A stretch of DNA of 64,000 nt from Clostridia bacterium. GTDB taxonomy: Bacteria > Bacillota > Clostridia > Oscillospirales > CAG-272. A program made the translations under genes and the position numbers. The stretch covers positions 17,524 to 81,523 of the forward strand of contig JAFTXZ010000009.1 of NCBI GenBank assembly GCA_017461385.1, read 5' to 3'. Below, piece by piece: positions 7,812 to 17,472 of the stretch (position 1 is its first letter; each line of letters begins with the position of its first letter). The notes beneath the pieces are model-generated. The model saw only the letters and a list, made by a program, of their open reading frames with translations, was not told the origin of the DNA and did no database searches.

Positions 7812-9143
7812 ATGCTGTTGAACACTAAAATTGGCAAGGCAATAGAGGTGTATAATATGGAGGAGCTTTTTGAGGGAGCGATAGTCGGCTTCTCTGGAGG
7901 AGCTGATTCCTCGGCACTTGTTCACTATCTTAAGGACAAAACAAAAAATCTTCTTTGCGTTCATATAAACCACCTTATTCGTGGGGAGGAGGCGCTTCGT
8001 GACGAATATTTTTGTAGAAGCGTATGTGAAAAATATGGCGTAAGGTTTGCATCATTTAGAGTAGACATTCCTGCACTTTCAGAGGAAAGACATAAGGGAA
8101 TTGAGGAAACTGCACGAGAGGAAAGATACAGAATTTTCAGGGGACTTTTGGAACAACATCCTGAATATAAATGTATTGTTACTGCTCATACGGCAAATGA
8201 CAATGCAGAAACCGTGCTATTCAATCTTACAAGAGGTAGTGGTGCAAACGGTGTATCTGGTATTCGACCAGTGCTTGGTAACATAGTGCGACCGCTAATT
8301 TACGCAACTCGTGAGGACATCTTGGAGTATTGCACTGAGAATAACGTGGAATACGTTCATGACTCAACAAATAACGATACGGACTACACAAGAAATTATA
8401 TACGACATAACGTAGTCCCAGCTCTTGAAAAAATCAATCCCAATTTAGTGGAGGCGTGCACAAGGCTTTCAGAAACGCTTCGTGAGGATAGGGAGTATTT
8501 TGATAAAAAGGTCGATGAGCTTTTTGAAAATGAGCAAATCAAGGATAAGCTGAGCTTAGAGCTTGCTCAAAATCTTGAAATGCCGATTTTGACTAGGACA
8601 CTAATAAGACTTAGCTGTGATAAGCTAGACTATAAATCAATACAAAGCTGTATTAAGCTCATAAAAAATGGAAAGACGGGCAAGCTTGTAAATCTTGCAC
8701 ACGGAATTTCCTTCAAGATTGAAAGAGGCTACGCTAAGTTTATCAAGAGCAAGGAGCTTGAGAAAATCGAATTTTCCTATAAGCTTGAAGCAGGGCTAAC
8801 CTATCTTAAGGAAATTGATACCTACATCTCACTTAATGATGCTGAGGCACCAAATGGCTACTATGAGGTATGCTCAATGCTTTTCTGTGCTGAATCGCTA
8901 AAAGGCGAGCTTACAGTTCGCAATAAGGTTGACGGCGATACAATTTATCATGGAAAAATGACTAAAAAACTTAAAAAAATGATGGCAGATAAGCATATTC
9001 CATCTCACTATAGGGCAAAAATGCCTATCGTATGTGATGAAGATGGCGTCGTTGCAGTTCCATCTCTTGCAATACGTGATGGTGCAAAGGGCAAGGACGT
9101 TAGTATAAAAGTGTATATCAAGAAAACAGATGCGGCAAAATAA
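7812..9143 (+). CDS. tilS: tRNA(Ile)-lysidine synthase TilS
   Basis: ATG 7812 is preferred over TTG 7797 because a GAGG lies 9 nt upstream; this gives 443 aa, normal for TilS. The N-terminal PP-loop motif FSGGADSS (about residues 27-34) binds ATP. HINHLIRGEEALRDEYFC and the later RYRIF, TAHTANDNAETVLFNLTRGSG and RPLI motifs are characteristic. The C-terminal TilS domain is present. The enzyme ligates lysine to C34 of the AUA-reading tRNA(Ile) and is essential. It lies 40 bp upstream of ftsH, as in many Bacillota (without hpt between them here). Confidence 0.93.
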   Translation: MLLNTKIGKAIEVYNMEELFEGAIVGFSGGADSSALVHYLKDKTKNLLCVHINHLIRGEEALRDEYFCRSVCEKYGVRFASFRVDIPALSEERHKGIEETAREERYRIFRGLLEQHPEYKCIVTAHTANDNAETVLFNLTRGSGANGVSGIRPVLGNIVRPLIYATREDILEYCTENNVEYVHDSTNNDTDYTRNYIRHNVVPALEKINPNLVEACTRLSETLREDREYFDKKVDELFENEQIKDKLSLELAQNLEMPILTRTLIRLSCDKLDYKSIQSCIKLIKNGKTGKLVNLAHGISFKIERGYAKFIKSKELEKIEFSYKLEAGLTYLKEIDTYISLNDAEAPNGYYEVCSMLFCAESLKGELTVRNKVDGDTIYHGKMTKKLKKMMADKHIPSHYRAKMPIVCDEDGVVAVPSLAIRDGAKGKDVSIKVYIKKTDAAK

Positions 9144-9183
9144 ATGTGTGTCGCCACTCTAATAAACAAAAACGGAGGAACAG

Positions 9184-11412
9184 ATGAAAAAGAAAAATAG
9201 TATTTTTTCTATTGTATTCTATGTGGGCTTGACAATAATAGCGATAGTAATTGCTGTAACAATTGCCTCAATGCTCGGCACAGATACCACTGACAAATAC
9301 GTATATAGTGATATGCTGGCTGAATTTGAAAACAATAGAGTATACGAGTACGTATATGATGGAAATAAGGATACCATCACAATGCTTCTCAAGGAAGATA
9401 AAAACAAAGACGGCGTAATTGATGAAAAAACCGAGGGTAAAAAGCCAGAGGAGCTTGAGGTTTGGACAGTTACCTACAAGTTTCAGGACAATGAATACCA
9501 TTTGTTCTTTGGCTTCAATCTGGGTAGAGCGGGCGATTTAGATAGAATCCAGCAGGCTCTTAAGGAGCAAGGGATAGTAAGCAATCTCGGTAGCACTGAG
9601 CACAAGTCTGCAAGTGAAACCCCATGGATACTTGAATATCTACCATACATTCTCTTGATTGGCGCAATTGTAATCGTTTTGATTTTCACTATGCGTGCAT
9701 CAAGTGGCAAAATGTCAAGCTTTGGAAAATCTAAGGCTAAAAACGTAGCGGATAGCCATATTAAGGTTACCTTTGATGACGTAGCAGGAGCTGACGAGGA
9801 AAAGGAGGAGCTTAAGGAGGTTGTTGAATATCTTAAAAACCCATCAAGATTTACTCATCTTGGTGCAAGAATTCCACATGGCGTATTGCTTGTAGGCCCT
9901 CCAGGTACAGGTAAAACGCTTCTTGCCAAGGCAGTTGCGGGTGAGGCAGGAGTACCGTTCTTCTCAATGTCAGGCTCTGACTTTGTTGAAATGTACGTTG
10001 GTGTTGGTGCTTCAAGAGTTAGAGATTTATTTGAGCAGGCAAGAAAGAATCCTGCAGCAATCATATTCATAGACGAAATCGACGCAGTTGGACGTCAAAG
10101 AGGCGCAGGCCTTGGCGGAGGACACGACGAAAGAGAGCAGACCCTTAACCAATTGCTTGTAGAAATGGATGGCTTCGATGGACATTCTGGCATTATAGTA
10201 ATGGCAGCAACAAACCGTCCTGACATTCTTGACTCTGCACTTCTAAGACCGGGACGCTTTGACAGACAGGTTACAATTAACTATCCTGACCTAGCAGGCA
10301 GAGAGGCGATTCTGAAGGTTCACTCAAAGGGTAAGCCATTTGAGGCAAGCGTTGATATGCACCAAATTGCTCAAACGACAGTTGGCTTCACTGGTGCCGA
10401 CATTGCAAACCTACTTAACGAATCAGCCTTGCTTGCAGCAAGACGTGGCAAATCCTTAATCGGTATGGAGGAGATTGAGGACGCTATGATTAAGATTACC
10501 GTAGGTACTCAAAAGAAAGCAAAGAAGATGCAGGAAAGAGAAAGAAGAAATACAGCTATTCACGAGGCTGGACACGCAATTCTTTCACACATTCTTCCAA
10601 CGCAAGATAAGGTTACGCAAATATCCATTATTCCAAGTGGTAGGGCGCTTGGCTATACACTTACACCACCTGCTGAGGACAAATACAGTGAGCGTAAGCA
10701 GGAAATGAAGGAAAGAATAGCTATGATGCTCGGTGGCAGAGTGGCAGAGCAGATTATATTTGAGGACTACACGGGTGGTGCTTCAAACGATATTTTAAGA
10801 GCTACTCAGGTGGCAAGAAAAATGGTTACTGTGTATGGTATGAGTGAGGAGCTTGGTACAATCCACTTCGGCTCTGAGCATAGCAGTGATGCGGTGTTCC
10901 TTGGTAGAGATTTTTCATCAACACCGGATTATTCTGAAACAACCGCATACAAGATTGACCAAGAGATTAAGAAGATTATTGACGAAGCATATAACCTTGC
11001 AACTAAGCTTCTTACAGAAAACAAGGATAAGCTTAATTTCATAGCTGACTTCCTACTTAAGCATGAAACCATGGATAGCGAGCAATTTGAGCTAGCTATG
11101 AAGGAGGGAGTAACTATGGAGGAGGTAGAAAGCCTGGTTACAGCTAAAAAGAGAAGAAGCCAAGAGGAAAATCAAAGAAGAAAAGAAGAGCTTGATGAGG
11201 AAAAGCGTAAAAAAGCCGAGGAGCGTCGCTTGATGGAGCAGGCTTTAGGAATAGCTTCTGATGACGATAAGCCTCAGACTGTAATTCTTCCAATATCATC
11301 TAAGGATAATTCATTTAATAATGAAATAATAAATGAAGAAAATCCTGAACCAAAGTCAGAGGAAAAGCCTCAAGAAGACCCACAGGACAGTGGTGAGGAC
11401 AATAATCAATAA
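9184..11412 (+). CDS. ftsH: ATP-dependent zinc metalloprotease FtsH
   Basis: A 742-aa membrane protease. Two membrane helices (about residues 8-30 and 157-178) flank an extracytoplasmic domain. The AAA ATPase follows: Walker A GPPGTGKT (about 238-245), Walker B IIFIDEID, and second-region-of-homology RPGRFDR. The peptidase domain has the zinc motif HEAGH (460-464) and a downstream Asp. The C-terminus carries a Glu/Lys-rich coiled coil and an acidic tail, making it about 100 residues longer than E. coli FtsH. It degrades misfolded membrane and regulatory proteins. The start has a GGAGGA site; the gene is probably co-transcribed with tilS. Confidence 0.97.
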   Translation: MKKKNSIFSIVFYVGLTIIAIVIAVTIASMLGTDTTDKYVYSDMLAEFENNRVYEYVYDGNKDTITMLLKEDKNKDGVIDEKTEGKKPEELEVWTVTYKFQDNEYHLFFGFNLGRAGDLDRIQQALKEQGIVSNLGSTEHKSASETPWILEYLPYILLIGAIVIVLIFTMRASSGKMSSFGKSKAKNVADSHIKVTFDDVAGADEEKEELKEVVEYLKNPSRFTHLGARIPHGVLLVGPPGTGKTLLAKAVAGEAGVPFFSMSGSDFVEMYVGVGASRVRDLFEQARKNPAAIIFIDEIDAVGRQRGAGLGGGHDEREQTLNQLLVEMDGFDGHSGIIVMAATNRPDILDSALLRPGRFDRQVTINYPDLAGREAILKVHSKGKPFEASVDMHQIAQTTVGFTGADIANLLNESALLAARRGKSLIGMEEIEDAMIKITVGTQKKAKKMQERERRNTAIHEAGHAILSHILPTQDKVTQISIIPSGRALGYTLTPPAEDKYSERKQEMKERIAMMLGGRVAEQIIFEDYTGGASNDILRATQVARKMVTVYGMSEELGTIHFGSEHSSDAVFLGRDFSSTPDYSETTAYKIDQEIKKIIDEAYNLATKLLTENKDKLNFIADFLLKHETMDSEQFELAMKEGVTMEEVESLVTAKKRRSQEENQRRKEELDEEKRKKAEERRLMEQALGIASDDDKPQTVILPISSKDNSFNNEIINEENPEPKSEEKPQEDPQDSGEDNNQ

Positions 11413-11560
11413 TACAAAAAAGGTCGAAAGAACGTGTGATGCTCTTATCGGAGAGCTTGAACGAGCGTCGCATTTGACCAGCCAAATGGGCTAAGCCCAA
11501 ACCCATATTCGTGAACCCCCAAAGCTCATGCTTCGCTTCGGGGAACCCCTACACAAACAG
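11413..11560. other. Gene-free segment with possible structured RNA or repeat
   Basis: Between the ftsH stop and its terminator lie pairings such as GGTC (11422-11425) with GACC about 50 nt downstream, an internal GCTCT/AGAGC stem, GGGCT/AGCCC, and AAGC-TCAT-GCTT. This could be a transcribed structured element or a dispersed repeat; no Rfam family is recognised. Confidence 0.3.
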
Positions 11561-11604
11561 AAAGAGAGAACAAAACGGTCTATCCGTAATGTTCTCTCTT
11601 TTTC
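11561..11604 (+). terminator. Intrinsic terminator, probably of tilS-ftsH
   Basis: Perfect 12-bp stem AAAGAGAGAACA (11561-11572) / TGTTCTCTCTTT (11590-11601) with T run. Confidence 0.75.
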
Positions 11605-11614
11605 CATTAGATAA

Positions 11615-11722
11615 ATGAAATCGTGGTCATACCACGGTGAAATCTTCGCTCCACTCAGATGAAATCAAATCCGCCTAAAGACAACCCTGCAAAGCAGGAT
11701 TTCACCGCGATAGCGATTTCAT
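11615..11722. repeat. Hairpin array with 22-nt period (ATGAAATC core)
   Basis: The octamer (A/G)TGAAATC recurs at 11615, 11637 and 11659, exactly 22 bp apart. It is answered by GATTTCAC at 11698 and GATTTCAT at 11715-11722, so the block is bounded by inverted cores. Between cores are small hairpins (CGTGGTCATACCACG, CCTGC-AAA-GCAGG, CGC-GATA-GCG). The array at 61781-61943 has the same architecture with a different core. Confidence 0.75.
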
Positions 11723-11743
11723 TCACCAAAAGTGGATTTGTCT

Positions 11744-11771
11744 GCGTGATACTTCGTTAAGAGTATCACGC
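11744..11771. repeat. Perfect 10-bp stem-loop
   Basis: GCGTGATACT at 11744-11753 pairs exactly with AGTATCACGC at 11762-11771 across an 8-nt loop. A T run begins about 10 bp further on, so terminator activity is possible but atypical. Confidence 0.6.
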
Positions 11772-11934
11772 TAGCTCGTCCTTTTTTGTAGATAATGCAC
11801 TTTTAGTTCAGCTATCTTAGTAGATTACACGTGGATTTTTACGGACTGTTTTAATTGCTTTGCAAGATAATGGTCATAATGCACAAAAAAAGTCTCGAAA
11901 TATTGTCTATTTGTCCAAAAACGCACAAATGCTA

Positions 11935-11963
11935 TTGACAGTTGAAAAATAGTATTATATAAT
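11935..11963 (+). promoter_or_regulatory. Consensus sigma-A promoter for the Cys-module lipoprotein
   Basis: TTGACA at 11935-11940 and TATAAT at 11958-11963 with a 17-bp spacer, 37 bp before the chosen start codon. Both hexamers match consensus exactly, which suggests strong constitutive expression. Confidence 0.85.
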
Positions 11964-11999
11964 AAAGTCGTGAAAAATATTGATTTTAAGGAGAAAATC

Positions 12000-14033
12000 A
12001 TGAAAAACAAAATACTACTTGCTTTGGCTGTTTTAGCTATACTAGTATGCGTATTTGCTTCCTGTGGTGGCGGATGTGAGCACACGTTCGAGCCAAAGAG
12101 CGATACAGCTACATGTACAGCACCTGGCCAATTGACTTCTATTTGCTCCCAATGTGGAGAGGAAAAGGTTGAAGACTCATCACCTAAGGGACATGAGCTT
12201 GACAATGTAAACTACACAGAGGTAAAGGCTACATGTAAGACTGGTGGCTATGTTGAGTATAGCTGTCTTCACTGTGATTACAAGGAAAAGCAACGCGAAA
12301 CACAGCCTGATAAGGCTAATGGACATGACTATGTACCTGATGAGGCTCCTGCAACGTGCTTAACTCCTGGCTTCTCTACCACAATTTGTTCACTTTGTCA
12401 GCAAGAGGGCTACGACGGAAGAGTTATTCCAGCACTTGGTCATACCTATGAAAGAGTAACTCCAGAGGGCATTACGGTTGTTCCTCCTAAGTGTGAAGTT
12501 GACGGATACGTTTTATACGTATGTCAGGACCCTACATGTGGTGAAGGTGTTGAGGGTCACTCTGTAAGGAAAGAGATTAAAGATCTTGAGGCTGGCTCCG
12601 ATGCGGATAAGGCTCTTGCAGCTACGCTTGCTGCTTTTGATCACGCCTTCACAGTAAAGGTTGATGCTGAGTCAGTTGCTCCTACATGTACAACAGTTGG
12701 TTATGATATGCTCGCATGCGCAAACGGATGCGGTGCTGATCACATTAAGAGTGCAGAAATCCCTGCTCTCGGACATACATACGACAGAGCTGGTGGCACA
12801 CAGGTTTATGCAACAACTATTGAGCCTACATGCTGTGCAAAGGGTGAGGAAAGAGCTAAGTGTCAAGAGTGTGATACATACTCCGATACTTCCGTTAATG
12901 TTCTTGATGAAATCGCACACTTTACAGGTAAGGGTGGCGACGCTTATACAGGCGTTACATACCACGAGGCTACATGTACAACCGATAGCTACTGGGATGT
13001 TAAATGTACACTTGATCCAAACTGTATTTATTCAGGTAAGAGAGCAGACCTTCTAGATGAAGAAAAGGATGACGCTTCCTATAAGCCATTCGTAGAAGCA
13101 TTAAAGCACGACTGGGTGCTTGATGAGTCAGTTCTTGGAACCGACGGAGAACCAAACTGTTATACAGAGGGTCACTGGCAGTTCAAGTGCTCACGTAACT
13201 GTGGCGTTGACACGGCTTATGAAGTAGAGCTACAGGCTAACCCTGACTATGCAAACGTAACTGACAAGACACCAAAAGAAGATGTTAAGCATGAGTATAC
13301 ACTTGGCACATACAAGAAGGGCCCAACATGCGTATCACGTGGTATTTATACATGTACAAACCCACTTTGTGGCAAGGACTTTGAAAGCTATGAGAATGAC
13401 GTAGTTTACGATTACCATCAAAACAATGATATCGTTCATTCAAGTGAATATATTGCTGAAAACGGTGTAATTGCTCCTACATGTCATAGCGAGGGCTACA
13501 CAATTTACAGATGTAACAACGACCCAGATTGTCCATACACAGAAAAGGGCTCATACGTTGCTAAGACAGCTCACGACTTTGCTGAAGTAACCGAGGATGG
13601 TATCCTAGTATGTAAGAACGTTAACTGTAAGCTTGCTTACATTAACATTACAACAGTTATGGACAGAACAGAGGGTAGCTTCTGTCTATGTGGTAAGTGT
13701 GAAGGTACAATTACATGTGGTGGCTCATTCGTAGCAACTGGCACAACAAAGCCACAGGTTCCAGAGACACTTACAGGTGGAGTTCTGTTTACTAAGGAAT
13801 ATGACCTTGGCTATGGCTTGATTGAGCTTAAGGGTGCAGCAGGCACAAGCTACACAATTAAAGCTTACGACTCAGAGGGTAACGAAATTACAGACCTTAA
13901 GATTTCACTCACAGTAGAAAATACTAACGGCGAAGACGCTTATGTATGCTTCTACGAAAAGGATGATGTAGCAAAGGTTGAAATCACAGCTTCTGCTGAC
14001 GCAACAGTTTCCTTCTACAAGCTTTATGACTAA
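12000..14033 (+). CDS. Large surface lipoprotein made of about ten Cys-containing modules
   Basis: An in-frame start at 11970 would fall next to the promoter's start site and delay the signal peptide; AAGGAG before ATG 12000 gives a clean lipoprotein signal ending FASC (Cys22-24 region), 677 aa in all. The mature part repeats a module of the form P-T-C-x3-G-x5-C-x(2-6)-C about ten times, each roughly 40-65 residues and often followed by a GH(x)Y/GHE-like step. The last ~120 residues lack the module and look like a beta-rich domain. The Cys pairs could bind zinc or form disulfides. Role unknown, presumably cell-surface. It has its own promoter and terminator. Confidence 0.8.
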   Translation: MKNKILLALAVLAILVCVFASCGGGCEHTFEPKSDTATCTAPGQLTSICSQCGEEKVEDSSPKGHELDNVNYTEVKATCKTGGYVEYSCLHCDYKEKQRETQPDKANGHDYVPDEAPATCLTPGFSTTICSLCQQEGYDGRVIPALGHTYERVTPEGITVVPPKCEVDGYVLYVCQDPTCGEGVEGHSVRKEIKDLEAGSDADKALAATLAAFDHAFTVKVDAESVAPTCTTVGYDMLACANGCGADHIKSAEIPALGHTYDRAGGTQVYATTIEPTCCAKGEERAKCQECDTYSDTSVNVLDEIAHFTGKGGDAYTGVTYHEATCTTDSYWDVKCTLDPNCIYSGKRADLLDEEKDDASYKPFVEALKHDWVLDESVLGTDGEPNCYTEGHWQFKCSRNCGVDTAYEVELQANPDYANVTDKTPKEDVKHEYTLGTYKKGPTCVSRGIYTCTNPLCGKDFESYENDVVYDYHQNNDIVHSSEYIAENGVIAPTCHSEGYTIYRCNNDPDCPYTEKGSYVAKTAHDFAEVTEDGILVCKNVNCKLAYINITTVMDRTEGSFCLCGKCEGTITCGGSFVATGTTKPQVPETLTGGVLFTKEYDLGYGLIELKGAAGTSYTIKAYDSEGNEITDLKISLTVENTNGEDAYVCFYEKDDVAKVEITASADATVSFYKLYD

Positions 14034-14047
14034 TTATAAGCTATAAT

Positions 14048-14080
14048 AAAAAAGCACTCGCGCTTGCGAGTGCTTTTTTT
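14048..14080 (+). terminator. Intrinsic terminator after the Cys-module lipoprotein
   Basis: Stem AAGCACTCGC / GCGAGTGCTT with GCTT loop and a seven-T run. Confidence 0.88.
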
Positions 14081-14149
14081 GAAATAAATTGGAAAACACT
14101 TTATCCTTTTAGCATAGTGAAATTTTTTGAAAAAACCAACCTGTATCTC

Positions 14150-14178
14150 TTGACAATTATAATATATAGTTTTATAAT
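14150..14178 (+). promoter_or_regulatory. Consensus sigma-A promoter of the aromatic operon
   Basis: TTGACA at 14150-14155, a 17-bp spacer, TATAAT at 14173-14178. The predicted leader of about 55 nt is too short for a T-box or attenuator, and none is seen, so control may be mainly by enzyme feedback. Confidence 0.85.
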
Positions 14179-14241
14179 TATTAGTATAAATAAAATGAGA
14201 TAGTATTTTTTATACGAGAAAACAGGAACAAAGGAGCTAAA

Positions 14242-15333
14242 ATGAACGAGCTTGAATCTGCAAGAAATACCATAAGTGAGCTTGATTCTAAAATTGCTAA
14301 GCTTTTTGAAAAGAGAATGGAAGCCTCAGCAATAGTTGCTGAATATAAAAGGACGCATGGGTTAAATATACTTGATACGTCAAGAGAAAATGAGGTAATT
14401 TCAAAAAATATAAAGAACATAAATGACCCAGTTATTAAGGAATATTATGTGGATTTTTTGAAGAAAACTATGGAGCTTTCTCGTAATTATCAGGCAAGAC
14501 TTAACGAGGGCATGAGAGTTGCGTACTGTGGTGTTGAGGGCGCTTATGCCCATATAGCTTCAAAGAACATGTTCCCACAGGCTAAATTTATTGCTTATAA
14601 GAGCTTTGAGGAAGCATATAAGGCAACTGAAAATGGTGAGTGCGACGTGTCCGTTTTGCCTATCGAAAATAGCTACGCAGGAGACGTAGAAACAGTAATG
14701 GATCTTATTTTCCGTGGTAGCTTGTATGCAAACCAAATCTTCGACCTTGAAATTGATCATTGCTTGATTGCAAATAAAGGTGCTAGCCTTTCCTCTATCA
14801 AAAGGGTTGCCAGTCATCCACAGGCTCTTGCTCAATGTGAGGAGTTTATTCATTTACATAGCTTAGAGGCGCAAAGCTTTTCAAATACAGCCCTTGCATC
14901 AAAAATGGTAAAGGACTCTGGAAGCTTGGAGCTTGGTGCAATCGCGTCAGAGGAAACTGCAAGAATTCTTGACCTTGAGGTTTTGCAAAGAAGAATAAAT
15001 ACCAGCAGAACAAATACAACGAGGTTTGTCGCACTTTCAAGGGCACTTAATAAGCTGGATTCCTCAAAGAGGAAAATGAACGAGCATTTTATTCTCGTGT
15101 TTACTGTTAAAAATGAGGCAGGTGCTCTTGCTAAAACAATTGATATTATCGGCTCTCATGGCTTTAATATGAGAAGCCTACGTTCAAGGCCAATGAAGGA
15201 GCTTTTGTGGAACTATTACTTCTTTGTTGAGGCTGACGGAAATCTACAAACTAAAGAGGGAGAGACAATGCTTAGTGAGCTTGATAAGAGCTGTGATAGG
15301 CTAAAGGTTGTCGGCTCATATTTGACAAAATAA
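14242..15333 (+). CDS. pheA: Bifunctional chorismate mutase / prephenate dehydratase PheA
   Basis: A 363-aa protein in three parts. Residues 1-85 are an AroQ-type chorismate mutase helix bundle (ELDSKIAKLFEKRMEASAIVA). Residues about 90-270 are prephenate dehydratase, with VAYCGVEGAYAH at the start and the catalytic TTRFVAL segment near the end. Residues about 275-363 are an ACT domain (GALAKTIDIIGSHGFNMRSLRSRP) that normally binds phenylalanine for feedback. It converts chorismate through prephenate to phenylpyruvate. First gene of the operon, with AAGGAG before the ATG; aroB follows after 12 bp. Confidence 0.95.
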   Translation: MNELESARNTISELDSKIAKLFEKRMEASAIVAEYKRTHGLNILDTSRENEVISKNIKNINDPVIKEYYVDFLKKTMELSRNYQARLNEGMRVAYCGVEGAYAHIASKNMFPQAKFIAYKSFEEAYKATENGECDVSVLPIENSYAGDVETVMDLIFRGSLYANQIFDLEIDHCLIANKGASLSSIKRVASHPQALAQCEEFIHLHSLEAQSFSNTALASKMVKDSGSLELGAIASEETARILDLEVLQRRINTSRTNTTRFVALSRALNKLDSSKRKMNEHFILVFTVKNEAGALAKTIDIIGSHGFNMRSLRSRPMKELLWNYYFFVEADGNLQTKEGETMLSELDKSCDRLKVVGSYLTK

Positions 15334-15345
15334 AAGGAGAAGTCT

Positions 15346-16356
15346 ATGATTTTGCATGTAAATACTAACGAAGCAGGCTATGATATAGTGCTCGAAAGAA
15401 ATGCTCTTGCAAGCGCAGGCAAGTATTTTAATCTTGACAGAAAAGTAATTGTCATAACCGATAGTGGCGTGCCAGCACAATATGCACTTGCAATAAAGAC
15501 GCAGTGTAAGGCATGTGAAATATATACGCTACCACAGGGTGAGCAGAGCAAAAGCATAGAAAATTATACAAGGGTACTTTCCTTTCTTGTAAAGGAGGGC
15601 TTAACAAGAACTGACTGTATTGTTGCAGTAGGTGGTGGCGTTGTAGGTGATTTTGCAGGCTTTGTTGCCTCAACCTATATGCGTGGCATTGACTTTTATA
15701 ACGTTCCAACCACTCTTTTATCACAGCTGGATAGCTCGATAGGTGGCAAGGTTGCCATAGATTTTGACGGCGTTAAGAATATCGTAGGTGCATTTTATCA
15801 GCCAAAGTGTGTTTTAATTGACCCCGATACCTTGAAAACTCTTGACAAAAGACAGATTCACGCAGGACTTTGTGAGGCGATTAAAATGTCTGCTACCAGC
15901 GATAAAGACTTGTTTGAGCTTATAGAAAATAGCAAGGATTTAGATAAGGATATTGATAAAATTATCGAGGGTGGCTTGCGAATTAAAAAAGACGTTGTCG
16001 AAAAGGACCCAAAGGAAAAGGGCTTAAGACGTGTGCTTAATTTTGGACATACAATTGGTCACGGCATTGAATCAAGATACGGCTTAGGCAAGTATTTGCA
16101 CGGTGAATGCGTTGGTATGGGTATGCTTCCAATGTGCTCAAGCGAGGCAAAGGAAAGAATTAAGGCTCTACTTACAAAATATTCAATTCCCCTTTGCGAA
16201 AACGTTTCTGCAGAGGAAATTATGGAGTACGTAAAGAGAGATAAAAAGACAACTGGCGACCAGATAAACATTATATATGTTGAGAAAATAGGAAGCTTTG
16301 AGGAAAGAAGAATTCCAGTAAGCCAGATGGAAGAATATATCAAAAGAGGTTTATAA
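15346..16356 (+). CDS. aroB: 3-dehydroquinate synthase AroB
   Basis: A 336-aa protein, near the usual 340-360. It has the NAD-binding GGGVVGDFAGF motif, the YMRGIDFYNVPTTLLSQLDSSIGGK signature, and metal ligands in CEAIK and HTIGH. It makes 3-dehydroquinate from DAHP, the second shikimate step. AAGGAG lies upstream of the ATG, and aroC begins one base after the stop, so they are translationally linked. Confidence 0.95.
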   Translation: MILHVNTNEAGYDIVLERNALASAGKYFNLDRKVIVITDSGVPAQYALAIKTQCKACEIYTLPQGEQSKSIENYTRVLSFLVKEGLTRTDCIVAVGGGVVGDFAGFVASTYMRGIDFYNVPTTLLSQLDSSIGGKVAIDFDGVKNIVGAFYQPKCVLIDPDTLKTLDKRQIHAGLCEAIKMSATSDKDLFELIENSKDLDKDIDKIIEGGLRIKKDVVEKDPKEKGLRRVLNFGHTIGHGIESRYGLGKYLHGECVGMGMLPMCSSEAKERIKALLTKYSIPLCENVSAEEIMEYVKRDKKTTGDQINIIYVEKIGSFEERRIPVSQMEEYIKRGL

Positions 16357-16357
16357 T

Positions 16358-17470
16358 ATGAAAAACACCTTTGGAAATAACGTGAGCCTAACCTTATTCG
16401 GTGAAAGCCACGGCGAGGCGATTGGAGTAGTAATCGATGGCTTGTGTGCAGGCATTGAGGTAGATGATAGCTTTATCAAATCCCAGCTTGCGAAAAGACG
16501 TCCAAGTGGGAAAACAGACACTCCACGCGTCGAAATGGACGAATATAGAATAGTAAGCGGTGTGTACAATGGCAAAACCACAGGCACACCTATAGGTATA
16601 ATAATTCCTAATGCAAACACAAAGAGCAAGGACTATCAGTATGGCCCTGCAAGACCATCACACGCAGATTACGTTGCCTTCAAGAAATATGATGGCAATG
16701 AGGATTATCGTGGTGGCGGACATTTTTCTGGCAGAGTAACCGTTGGACTTGTATGCGCAGGGGCAATTTTAATTCAGGCATTAAACCGACTTGGTATTAA
16801 AATTGGCACACACATACTTTCCTGTGGAAGCGTTAATGACACCTCCTTTAGCTTGGAGAGTGAGCAGGTAGAAAAAGAAATCGACAAGCTAAATTCAAGA
16901 GAGTGTGGCTCGATTCCCGTTATTGGTAACGTTGAGGATGCAATATACAATGAAATAATTAAGGCACAGTCGGAAAAGGATAGCATTGGCGGTAAGCTAC
17001 AAACTGCTATCGTTGGTATGCCTCAGGGCGTTGGCGAGCCTTGGTTTGATACGGTAGAGGGACTTTTGTCCCACGCACTATTTTCAATAGGCGGTGTAAA
17101 GGGCGTGGAGTTTGGCGCAGGCTTTGACTTTGCAGATATGCACGGAAGCGTGGCAAACGACCAGCTGGCACTTGATGAAAATGGTCAAGTCGTAACTAAA
17201 ACAAATAATAATGGTGGCATAAATGGTGGAATTACAAATGGTATGCCAATTGTGTTTAACTGTGCAATAAAGCCAACCCCATCTATTGGTAAAAAGCAGT
17301 CAACCGTTGATTTCCTTAAAAATCAAGAGGTAGATATCGAAATTAAGGGAAGACACGACCCTGCAATTATAAGACGTGCCTCGGTGGTTGTGGATAGCAT
17401 TTCAGCGCTTGTTATGTGCGATCTTCTTGCTACTGAATACGGAACAAAGGTATTTGTAAAGGGACTATAA
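16358..17470 (+). CDS. aroC: Chorismate synthase AroC
   Basis: A 370-aa protein of standard length with all family signatures: [14 protein letters not shown] near the start, [13 protein letters not shown] in the middle, and [16 protein letters not shown] close to the C-terminus. It needs reduced FMN and converts 5-enolpyruvylshikimate-3-phosphate to chorismate. It sits between aroB and aroE-aroK with only 1-2 bp gaps. Confidence 0.96.
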   Translation: MKNTFGNNVSLTLFGESHGEAIGVVIDGLCAGIEVDDSFIKSQLAKRRPSGKTDTPRVEMDEYRIVSGVYNGKTTGTPIGIIIPNANTKSKDYQYGPARPSHADYVAFKKYDGNEDYRGGGHFSGRVTVGLVCAGAILIQALNRLGIKIGTHILSCGSVNDTSFSLESEQVEKEIDKLNSRECGSIPVIGNVEDAIYNEIIKAQSEKDSIGGKLQTAIVGMPQGVGEPWFDTVEGLLSHALFSIGGVKGVEFGAGFDFADMHGSVANDQLALDENGQVVTKTNNNGGINGGITNGMPIVFNCAIKPTPSIGKKQSTVDFLKNQEVDIEIKGRHDPAIIRRASVVVDSISALVMCDLLATEYGTKVFVKGL

Positions 17471-17472
17471 TA

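Noticed and set aside
14179-14241. T-box or attenuator before pheA
   Set aside because: The leader is only about 55 nt and has no T-box motif or terminator hairpin.
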